16,036 nt of DNA, taken from positions 1 to 16,036 of the forward strand of contig VGJH01000007.1 in NCBI GenBank assembly GCA_016867505.1. Reading direction: 5' to 3'. The notes beneath the pieces are model-generated. The model did no database searches. It was not told where the DNA came from and worked only from the letters and a program-made list of their open reading frames with translations. Source of the DNA: Candidatus Bathyarchaeota archaeon (GTDB lineage Archaea; Thermoproteota; Bathyarchaeia; TCS64). The translations under genes were made by a program, and so were the position numbers. Of this stretch, positions 6,124-12,271 are shown in pieces (within the stretch, counting starts at the first letter, position 1; the number at the start of each line of letters is the position of its first letter).

Positions 6124-7731
6124 TTGTTGACTCAAAAACTGGTTGATTATGGTTTAGATACTCATGAAGCTGAAATCTATGTTTTTTTATCATCGATCGG
6201 ACCTGCTCCAGCCAGAGTAATTGCTAGAAAATTTAATTTTAATCGCATGAAAGCATATAGAACCTTAAAATCACTTGAGAAAAAAGGACTTATCCAAAGT
6301 ACTATTAGCAGGCCAATAAAATTTGTAGCTTCACCATTGGAAGCTGTGATAAATCGCCAATTAACCGAAACGAAAATGCAGTTAAGTAATATGGAAAAAA
6401 ATCAATCTAATATAATAGAAGAATGGAAAAAAATAATTAAAACTAACTCTCAACAACTCGAAGAACCAAGATTTAGAATTTACCAAGGCAGACAAGAGAT
6501 ATACGATTTAATGTTACAAATGTGTAATAGAGCGTCTAAAAACATTTATCTTGTTACAACTGTTAACGACTTAAACCGCCTCTCTTATATGGGTCTTGAG
6601 GACCAGTTAAAAGCGTGTTTAAAGAAAAATATTCGAATAAGAATTTTAACAGATATTCAAAAAGACACTATAAGTGAAGTTGAAGCATATAATACAAGTG
6701 CAAATGTTAGACACCTAAAATTACCTACTCCAATTAGATCTTTGATAATTGATGAAAAAGAGGCTTTAACAACAACTTCAATGGAAGAGTCAATAAACTT
6801 TACAACCCAATCAGATGTTGGTTTATGGACAACAGCCTCGAATTTTGTTGTTGCTATGAGGATTTTTTATGAAGCTGTTTGGGATCTGTCAACAGATTCA
6901 GATGCTAGGATACAGTATTTAGAAACAGGTATACTTCCAACAACACTCCAGACAATTCACGATATTGAGGAAGGTTACTCCAAAATTCGAGAAATGGTGA
7001 AACAGAGTACAAATAAATTAGATATCCTGGTGAATGATCTAAGAAGCATAACATTATCTTATTTTGACCTAGAAGAAGCTGCTAAGAAGGGAGTTAAAGT
7101 TAGACTCCTAACCCATGTTGACGAGTTTAATCTAGACGACATATCCATGCTAAGCAAGATTGTGCAGATAAAAGAGAGTTTTACAGAATTTAATCTTGAA
7201 CTTGTTTTTAAAGATGGTAAAGAATTGCTCAGAATATACCCCTTATCAGAGACTGGGAGGAATATTGTCTGGTCAAACATACTCCCACATGTTGAAACCT
7301 TAGGAATTGTGTATGAAGAATATTGGAAGCGAGGTATAGAACTGGAATCACAGATTAAATGGATACAACAAAAGAATTTAATGAATACTCTTAAACAATC
7401 ATTGCTAAAAATGGGTGAAAATGCAATTGAAAAAATTCTTCAAAACGAAAAAATCATAGATTCAGTGGGTAAAGAACATGTTTTTGAATTAATTATAACA
7501 AAAAGGGTTTCAAGCCAACCATTATGTATAAATATTGTTACAGAGAAGGATGTTTTTAATAAGATCCTAGTTTTAGGAGCTAATAGAAATGAATTAAATA
7601 ATTTTAAATTGGTATTACTTTCATGGGAAAGCTTCAAAGCTGAAGAGAAACGATTGGCTGAGTTGTATAGAATTCAATTAATCTCAGAGTCCAACATTTC
7701 CAAAATAACTGAAAAAATTCTTCAATTATAG
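6124..7731 (+). CDS. TrmB-family transcriptional regulator with two PLD-like modules and a C-terminal extension
   Basis: Probable DNA-binding regulator of 535 residues, against roughly 250-350 for usual TrmB proteins. Residues 1-75 form the TrmB winged helix (LVDYGLDTHEAEIYVFLSS, MKAYRTLKSLEKKGLI, RPIKFVASP), followed by a coiled-coil-like stretch (76-110). Residues 116-255 and 280-402 look like two copies of the TrmB effector (PLD-like) fold. Each has a strand pattern such as KNIRIRILTD or GVKVRLLTH and ends with a W...YE..W signature (GLWTTASN to YEAVW; VWSNILPH to YEEYW). No HKD catalytic motif is seen. Residues 430-535 resemble a degraded restriction-endonuclease-like fold (weak). The start is TTG 6124 (or 6127), with AGGTT about 7 nt upstream; an ATG at 6119 is out of frame and stops after three codons. 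The ligand is unknown. Confidence 0.8.
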   Translation: MLTQKLVDYGLDTHEAEIYVFLSSIGPAPARVIARKFNFNRMKAYRTLKSLEKKGLIQSTISRPIKFVASPLEAVINRQLTETKMQLSNMEKNQSNIIEEWKKIIKTNSQQLEEPRFRIYQGRQEIYDLMLQMCNRASKNIYLVTTVNDLNRLSYMGLEDQLKACLKKNIRIRILTDIQKDTISEVEAYNTSANVRHLKLPTPIRSLIIDEKEALTTTSMEESINFTTQSDVGLWTTASNFVVAMRIFYEAVWDLSTDSDARIQYLETGILPTTLQTIHDIEEGYSKIREMVKQSTNKLDILVNDLRSITLSYFDLEEAAKKGVKVRLLTHVDEFNLDDISMLSKIVQIKESFTEFNLELVFKDGKELLRIYPLSETGRNIVWSNILPHVETLGIVYEEYWKRGIELESQIKWIQQKNLMNTLKQSLLKMGENAIEKILQNEKIIDSVGKEHVFELIITKRVSSQPLCINIVTEKDVFNKILVLGANRNELNNFKLVLLSWESFKAEEKRLAELYRIQLISESNISKITEKILQL

Positions 7732-7741
7732 CTTTTTATAG
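7732..7741 (+). promoter_or_regulatory. TATA element for the MEDS gene
   Basis: CTTTTTATA begins one base after the stop of the TrmB-like gene and about 40 bp before the MEDS start. The MEDS gene may therefore have its own promoter with a very short leader. Confidence 0.45.
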
Positions 7742-7777
7742 GAAAAAATTATGAGCTCTAATGATACCTAATGTTTG

Positions 7778-8410
7778 ATGAAGTCAACGGATTCAGTCAA
7801 ACAAGTTCTTAGCTCAATCAAAAACACTAATCACGTTGTCTTATTTTATGATTCAATCCAAAGCAAAAAAAATTTTTTATATTCTTTTCTTGCAGAAGGA
7901 TTAGAAAATTGTAAGGGCATAATTTACATCTACTTTGATGAAACATATGATGCTATTAGACAAGATTTAAAAAATATTGGAATCGATGTGGAGCCAAATG
8001 AGCTTTCAAAAAACATTATAATAAAAAAATATGATGAGTGGTATATCGAGAAAGGAAAAGTAGATATTGATAAAATTATGGGGTATTGGAAATCAGCTTT
8101 AAAAAATTTCGAAGAAAAAGGTCTTGGCGCACATGCGGTTGGTGAGACTGCTTGCTTTTTTAAATTAGGAAAAGTTAGAGAGCTTCTTAGATATGAATAC
8201 GCATTACATAAAACCCTTGATTTACCAATGGAAGCAGTATGTGCATATAATTTGAAAACAGTTATTGAGACAGGGTACACAGACGTGATTATGCCAGTTA
8301 TTAGAGCTCATGGTAAAGCAATATTCGTCTCTGATAATGGAACTATAATAATTGAACCTGAAGAAGTTGAAGTTACAGATATTGAAAAACTTCTAGATAT
8401 TGAAATATAA
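7778..8410 (+). CDS. MEDS-domain (DcmR-like sensory) protein
   Basis: Single-domain protein of 210 residues matching the MEDS sensory domain, a RecA/KaiC-like fold without an ATPase Walker A, found in archaeal and methylotroph signal proteins. Diagnostic segments are NHVVLFYDS near residue 20 (His19), GIIYIYFDET, GAHAVGETACFFKLG with the conserved GE pair, LLRYEYALHK, and LPMEAVCAYNLKTV. It lacks a helix-turn-helix, histidine kinase or GGDEF domain, so it would sense and pass the signal to a partner. The adjacent TrmB-like regulator is the obvious candidate. ATG 7778 is preferred; a TTG directly before it would add one residue. No strong SD is visible, which fits a short-leader transcript. 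Confidence 0.8.
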   Translation: MKSTDSVKQVLSSIKNTNHVVLFYDSIQSKKNFLYSFLAEGLENCKGIIYIYFDETYDAIRQDLKNIGIDVEPNELSKNIIIKKYDEWYIEKGKVDIDKIMGYWKSALKNFEEKGLGAHAVGETACFFKLGKVRELLRYEYALHKTLDLPMEAVCAYNLKTVIETGYTDVIMPVIRAHGKAIFVSDNGTIIIEPEEVEVTDIEKLLDIEI

Positions 8411-8424
8411 TCAAAAATTAGTCC

Positions 8425-8439
8425 AAACCTTTTTATTAT
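8425..8439 (+). promoter_or_regulatory. Upstream promoter of the second ilv leader
   Basis: AAACCTTTTTATTAT matches the BRE/TATA at 1341 and continues with a similar TATC(A)TCT stretch. It would initiate near 8455-8460, just before leader unit 1. Confidence 0.55.
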
Positions 8440-8484
8440 CTCTACTTGATTCTCTGTTCACATTCCTTAATGGAGGATGGAATT

Positions 8485-8529
8485 ATGGGGTATTGCTTTG
8501 TCATGCCTCCTTTCATGGAGGAGAAATGA
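8485..8529 (+). CDS. Candidate leader peptide MGYCFVMPPFMEEK
   Basis: Fourteen codons from ATG 8485 to TGA 8527-8529, 8 nt after GGAGG (8472-8476). The first five residues match the MGYCFIS frame at 1446, with one silent T/C difference in the Cys codon; the next codon is Val here and Ile there. The end overlaps the next micro-ORF by ATGA. The PPFMEEK codons also form the CCTCC/GGAGG hairpin, so RNA structure may be the selected feature there. Confidence 0.42.
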   Translation: MGYCFVMPPFMEEK

Positions 8530-8588
8530 ATGGGGAATCGTTTTCTCATTTAATAAATTATCATCAAAACCTTTATATTTTAACATAG
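8526..8588 (+). CDS. Candidate leader peptide MNGESF..., 20 aa
   Basis: ATG 8526 overlaps the stop of the preceding micro-ORF (ATGA) and follows GGAGG by 4 nt, as in translational coupling. Twenty codons run to TAG 8586-8588 and end NLYILT. Its 5' block GAAATGAATGG is shared with micro-ORF A at 1394 and with the start of ilvB itself at 1574. Its 3' end covers the second promoter (8566-8580), so translation of this tail may be coincidental. Confidence 0.28.
   Translation: MNGESFSHLINYHQNLYILT
8566..8580 (+). promoter_or_regulatory. Proximal promoter of ilvB2
   Basis: AAAACCTTTATATTT is the best BRE/TATA match in the window. It would start transcription near 8600, just before the ilvB2 SD (GAGGTG, 8615-8620), bypassing the MGYCF leader. 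Confidence 0.65.
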
Positions 8589-8628
8589 GTTTCGAGGGCC
8601 AAAAATTTTCTAGAGAGGTGTTCCCAAA

Positions 8629-10308
8629 ATGGTTGTGATGACTGGTGCTCAAGCTTATGTTAAAGCTCTTGAAAAGGAGGGGGTGGACACAATCTTTGGA
8701 ATTACTGGAGCAGCAGTGATCCCAATATGTGATGAATTATTAAATTCTCAAATCCGTTACATTGGTGGTGTTCATGAGCAGGGTTCTACTCATATGGCTG
8801 ATGGCTATGCAAGAGCATCAGGAAGGGTAGGAGTTTGCCAAGTGACAAGTGGACCTGGTGCAACAAATATTGTTACAGGAATAGCTACAGCACAATTAGA
8901 TTCATCACCGGTTGTGGCTTTCACTGGTCAAGTTCCAAAATATATGGTAGGAACTGATGCGTTCCAAGAAGTCGATATAATTGGCATCACTGCTTCGATA
9001 ACTAAACATAATACTCAAGTTAGAGAAGCTAAAGAGATTCCACAGGCAGTTAAATCAGCTTTCTTTATATCAAATACAGGTAGAAAAGGGGCTGTTGTTG
9101 TTGATTTACCTAAAGACACTCAAACCGATTCAAGTGAAATGGTTTTTCCAGACAAGATAAATTTCAGGGGGTACCACCTCGTCTCTGAACCAGATATCCA
9201 AGAAATTGAATGGGCCGCACAATTATTAGCTCGAGCAAAAAAACCAGTAATAATGGCAGGCGGAGGAGTAATTTCATCAGGGGCATCGAGTGAGTTAATT
9301 GAGTTAGCTGAACTTTTAGTTTCTCCCGTTGCACATAGCTTAATGGGGAAAGGATCGATTCCCAGCACACATCCATTAAATTTAGGCTTATGTGGGATGC
9401 ATGGGCGATGTGAAGCAAATTATCTTGTTCCTGAAGCTGATGTGTTGCTCGTTGTTGGGGCTAGATTCAGTGATAGAACCACGGGATCTCTTTCAGGTTT
9501 TACAACAAATGCAAAGATAATTCATTTAGATGTTGATAAGAGCGAGATTGATAAAAATGTTGATTCAATCACTCGAGTTGTTGGGGATGCAAAATCATCG
9601 TTGAGAATGATCCGAGAAAGAATAATTGAATTAAAGCAAGGATCCAAAAATAATTCTGAGTGGTTTAAAAAAATTCACGATTTTAGAGCAATGAGTGAGG
9701 GATTAAAATCAAATTCTCCCATAAATGTACCTGACATAATTAGGGCAATTAGGAGAGCCATGCCCAGAGAAAGCATTGTTGTTACAGATGTGGGACAACA
9801 TCAGATGTGGTCAGCATTATTCTACGATGTTTACGATGCTGGCTACTTCTTGACAAGCGGTGGTTTAGGAACAATGGGTTGGGGTACACCTGCTGCTATA
9901 GGTGCAAAAGTAGCTAAACCAGATACGCCGGTTCTAAATATTTCGGGTGACGGCAGCTTCTCTATGACAGAAAATAATCTAGCCATAGCAGTTGAAGAAA
10001 ATCTTCCAATCACAGTAGTAATACTAAACAATAATATGCTTGGCATGGTTGCTCAATGGTTACGATTATTCTATAACCACAGATATTCTGCGGTTAATAG
10101 GTCTAAAAGACCAGATTTTGTAAAACTTGCTGAATCATATGATGCTGTGGGAATTCATGGAGAAGAAATAAACCAAATTGAAACAGAGATTAGAAGATCA
10201 ATAAAAAACAAGCAAACGACTGTTATTGATATAAAAATTGACCCAGAAGAAAACGTCTTACCAATGATTCCTCCAGGAGGGGGATTAAAAGATATTTTAA
10301 TAGGGTGA
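8629..10308 (+). CDS. ilvB: Acetolactate synthase large subunit, copy 2 (divergent active-site motifs)
   Basis: A 559-residue paralogue of the gene at 1568, colinear with it and without large gaps. Glu50 (HEQG), GTDAFQE, SDRTTG, GDG (440-442), NN (467-468) and Trp477 in MVAQW are intact, so an active ThDP carboligase is expected. Differences from copy 1 cluster around the cofactor: GITGAAVIP replaces GLPGGSVIP (24-32), and VHEQGSTH replaces RHEQGAAH, losing the usual Arg before HEQG. It keeps the normal Pro103 (GQVPK) that copy 1 lacks. ATG 8629 is 8 nt after GAGGTG; a second ATG lies 17 nt away. It pairs with its own ilvN but has no ilvC. A different substrate preference (pyruvate versus 2-ketobutyrate) is plausible but unproven. 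Another ThDP carboligase function is less likely given ilvN. Confidence 0.92.
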   Translation: MVVMTGAQAYVKALEKEGVDTIFGITGAAVIPICDELLNSQIRYIGGVHEQGSTHMADGYARASGRVGVCQVTSGPGATNIVTGIATAQLDSSPVVAFTGQVPKYMVGTDAFQEVDIIGITASITKHNTQVREAKEIPQAVKSAFFISNTGRKGAVVVDLPKDTQTDSSEMVFPDKINFRGYHLVSEPDIQEIEWAAQLLARAKKPVIMAGGGVISSGASSELIELAELLVSPVAHSLMGKGSIPSTHPLNLGLCGMHGRCEANYLVPEADVLLVVGARFSDRTTGSLSGFTTNAKIIHLDVDKSEIDKNVDSITRVVGDAKSSLRMIRERIIELKQGSKNNSEWFKKIHDFRAMSEGLKSNSPINVPDIIRAIRRAMPRESIVVTDVGQHQMWSALFYDVYDAGYFLTSGGLGTMGWGTPAAIGAKVAKPDTPVLNISGDGSFSMTENNLAIAVEENLPITVVILNNNMLGMVAQWLRLFYNHRYSAVNRSKRPDFVKLAESYDAVGIHGEEINQIETEIRRSIKNKQTTVIDIKIDPEENVLPMIPPGGGLKDILIG

Positions 10309-10312
10309 TTTA

Positions 10313-10804
10313 ATGCCAAAACATGTTGTCAGTTTTATTGTTGAAAATAAACCGGGAGTGCTTTTTAAAGTAAGTAACTTGTTCCGTCGAAGAGGATATA
10401 ATATTGATGGAATAACAGTTGGTGCCTTACTTGATCCTGAGTTAAGTAGGATGACTGTAACCGTTGACGCTGATAGCCGTGAACTAAACCAAATAGTTGA
10501 ACAGCTGGATAAACTAGTTGAAGTAATTAAAATAAAACGTCTCGATCCAATACGTACAATATGCAGAGAACTAGTTCTAGTTAAATTAATGACACAGGAT
10601 CCAGAGGCACGACAAGAAGCAGTAGAAGCAATTAATGAGAACCATGGTCTAATTTTGGATATTGAACCAGAAACAATAATTGCTGAAATAACGGGTGAAC
10701 CCTCTGAAATCGATAAATTTTTAGATCGAGTGAAAAAAATCAGAATAAAAGAAATTAGTAGAACTGGAGCTTCAGCAATTGAGAAAGGCAACGTAATTCT
10801 TTGA
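10313..10804 (+). CDS. ilvN: Acetolactate synthase regulatory (small) subunit, copy 2
   Basis: A 163-residue regulatory subunit with an ACT domain (VSFIVENKPGVLFKVSNLFR, RRRGYNIDGITVG) and C-terminal ALS domain (RELVLVKLMTQ, GLILDIEPETIIAEITGEP). It begins 4 nt after the ilvB2 stop. GGGTGA spanning that stop acts as SD, so the pair is translationally coupled. Compared with copy 1, its ACT loop has two extra residues (GALLDPELSRM versus GGAEDHVSRI). That loop lies near where regulatory amino acids bind in the family, so feedback sensitivity could differ. Confidence 0.94.
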   Translation: MPKHVVSFIVENKPGVLFKVSNLFRRRGYNIDGITVGALLDPELSRMTVTVDADSRELNQIVEQLDKLVEVIKIKRLDPIRTICRELVLVKLMTQDPEARQEAVEAINENHGLILDIEPETIIAEITGEPSEIDKFLDRVKKIRIKEISRTGASAIEKGNVIL

Positions 10805-10831
10805 CACCAAAAAAAATAAACTCCTAAAAAA

Positions 10832-10861
10832 TTTTTAAAAATATAATTAAGTAATTTTTTT
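10832..10861 (+). terminator. Oligo-T tracts after ilvN2
   Basis: T5 (10832-10836) and T7 (10855-10861) in an AT-rich stretch within 60 bp of the ilvN2 stop fit archaeal oligo-T termination. The rest of the 127-bp gap is unremarkable, apart from a TATA-like GCTATAAAG at 10908-10916. Confidence 0.45.
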
Positions 10862-10931
10862 AAGAGAATTCCCCGAAAACTCTAAAAATACTAGCACATG
10901 CCTAGCTATAAAGAACTGTATGGTGCATTAA

Positions 10932-11732
10932 TTGGAAAAAAAACAGTGGTACTCTCAAAGTATTGAAGACGTTCTAAACAAACTAGATTCAAATAAAAAA
11001 AGACTTGCTGAAGAAGAAGCTAAAAAAAGATTAAACGAGTTTAGCTTAAACGAATTAAAGGAAGAAAGGAAACCCTTCTTGAAAAATTTATCAATCAATT
11101 CAAGAATATTCTTGTCCTAATCCTTATTCTAGCTGCTGCAGTCTCATTATGTCGACGCTTCCAAAGGAAAAGCCCCCTGGGACACGATAATAATTTTAGG
11201 AATAGTGATAATGAATGCAATTTTAGGAGCCATACACATTCTATGGATTAATTTGATAACTGATGGTTTACCAGCAATAGCTCTCAGCATAGATCCAAAA
11301 GATCCAGAAGTCATGAAGTACCCACCCCGAGATCCGAAAGAAGGGTTATTTAGCAGGTTCTGGGTATTCATTCTATTCTCAGCATTAGTAGATTTCTGCA
11401 GTGACTTCATCCCATATTACTGGTTCACTACGACTACACACAATGAAGCATTATCGAGAACCATTGCTTTCACAACTATTGTATTCTTCGAATTTTTCCT
11501 AGCATATCAGTGCCGCTCTGAGACACATAACATATTAGCAATGGGATGGAAAGGATTCACTGAAAACAAAACCCTATTCCTAGCAGTTGTCATCGGAATT
11601 TTATTACAAATCGTGATTATTTATTACCCACCACTACATGCTGCTTTCGAAGTAACATCACTAACATTGGAACAATTCATTTTCTGCGTAATCTGCGGAA
11701 GTTCAGCATTATTAAATAGCCTGGTTGGTTGA
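10932..11732 (+). pseudogene. P-type cation-transporting ATPase, collapsed remnant
   Basis: Both ends of a type II (Ca2+-like) P-type ATPase survive without the catalytic centre. The N-terminal domain begins EKKQWYSQSIEDVLNKLDS (TTG 10932, after GGTG) and continues through RLNEFSLNELKEERKPFLKN. A one-base loss near 11087 shifts the frame; the next frame reads the first membrane helix (NILVLILILAAAV). A second shift near 11144 leads into HYVDASKGKAPWDT and helix 2 (IIILGIVIMNAILGAI). Helix 2 is joined at about 11230-11240 straight to the helix 6 signature ILWINLITDGLPAIALS and on to helices 7-10. The actuator TGE, the DKTGT phosphorylation site and the nucleotide domain are absent, a loss of roughly 600 residues. 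It cannot pump ions. Confidence 0.88.
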
Positions 11733-11775
11733 TTAAGAAAAGAAAATTCGTCGACAACTAAAATTTTTTAATAAA

Positions 11776-11852
11776 TGGCGGGTTCGGAGGGATTCGGACC
11801 CTCGGCCAACGGCTTAAGAGGCCGCCGCTCTACCTTGCTGAGCTACGAACCC
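11776..11852 (-). tRNA. tRNA-Lys (anticodon CTT), CCA encoded
   Basis: On the minus strand the acceptor GGGTTCG (starting at 11852) pairs with CGAACCC. The D arm is GCTC/GAGC, the anticodon stem GCGGC/GCCGT with loop CTCTTAA (anticodon CTT, reading AAG), and the T arm GAGGG/CCCTC. The discriminator is G (11779) and CCA follows in the DNA (11776-11778). There is no intron. The T loop reads TCCGAAT, so position 55 is C where nearly all tRNAs have T. Confidence 0.93.
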
Positions 11853-11880
11853 AATACGCCATGAGACATAATACAATGAA

Positions 11881-11893
11881 AATTTAAAGGTTT
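11881..11893 (-). promoter_or_regulatory. Promoter of tRNA-Lys
   Basis: On minus, GAAACC-TTTAAATT lies about 30-40 bp before the tRNA 5' end, the right distance for an archaeal BRE/TATA. It shares the AAACC BRE of the ilv promoters. Confidence 0.6.
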
Positions 11894-11904
11894 CAGGGTA
11901 TAAG

Positions 11905-11912
11905 AAAAAAAA
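11905..11912 (-). terminator. T8 terminator after the ribosomal/RNAP cluster
   Basis: On minus, a T8 run lies 11 bp after the eL18 stop and just before the tRNA promoter. It would end the rps13-to-rpl18e transcript. Confidence 0.5.
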
Positions 11913-11923
11913 TTTGGAGAAAA

Positions 11924-12271
11924 TTACTTTAGTAATTTTATGTTTTTTAATTCTTTGTTCTCGGAAAGTAATTCGTTATAGGTCTTTGCAGAGCCATTTG
12001 CTTTACTAATTTTTTGTTTTGCTGATTCAGAGAAGTCGTATGCTGCAATTGTTACTGCATGATTTAGTTTGCCTGATGCTAAAACTTTCCCAGGAATAAC
12101 AACTATGTCTCCTTCTTCTGTGTGTCTATTAATTTTGCTTAAGTTTACTGATACTCTGCTTCTTTTAGTCTTATCAAGTTCATCTGCTAGAGTAGCCCAG
12201 ATGATTTGCCCCCGGCTCTTTGATGCTCGTTTAAGCTCTATCATTACTTTATTAATTTCTTCATTCTTCAT
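11924..12271 (-). CDS. rpl18e: Ribosomal protein eL18 (L18e)
   Basis: Large-subunit protein of archaea and eukaryotes, 115 residues. The signature blocks are ELKRASKSRGQIIWATLADEL, VNLSKINRHTEEGDIVVIPG, KVLASGKLNHAVTIAAYDFS and ESAKQKI. I start it at ATG 12271, inside the end of rpoD (11-nt overlap, ATGAAGAATGA), 7 nt after AGGA. The in-frame extension up to 12334 would translate rpoD's acidic tail in another frame (Lys-rich MLEISTKKMKKAEKRKG) and is not family-like. It is the last gene of the cluster. The usual neighbours uL13, uS9 and rpoN do not follow; a tRNA and a pseudogene do. Confidence 0.93.
   Translation of the reverse strand: MKNEEINKVMIELKRASKSRGQIIWATLADELDKTKRSRVSVNLSKINRHTEEGDIVVIPGKVLASGKLNHAVTIAAYDFSESAKQKISKANGSAKTYNELLSENKELKNIKLLK

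Larger units (their letters stand above)
8461..8588 (+). promoter_or_regulatory. ilvB leader element 2: paired SD hairpins and micro-ORFs
   Basis: Two units 45 nt apart repeat the design of the 1381-1469 leader in reversed order. The MGYCF unit comes first: TTCC-TTAAT-GGAGG (8463-8476), then ATGGGGTATTGCTTT. The ATGAATGG unit comes second: CCTCC-TTTCAT-GGAGG (8506-8521), then AGAAATGAATGG. The second hairpin has a 5-bp stem that hides a full SD. Unlike leader 1, a second strong promoter (8566) follows the element, so ilvB2 can also be transcribed without it. Confidence 0.5.

Noticed and set aside
7930..8280. 116-codon minus-strand frame inside the MEDS gene
   Set aside because: Opposite a conserved domain and without family resemblance or start signals.
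8400..8588. 62-codon frame across the ilvB2 leader
   Set aside because: It starts within the end of the MEDS gene and has no SD at its start; only its last 20 codons, from ATG 8526, have a supported start signal.
10297..10791. 164-codon open frame on the minus strand opposite ilvN2
   Set aside because: It is the antisense of a well-supported coding gene, has low-complexity Ser/Ile-rich translation and no SD; a shadow frame.
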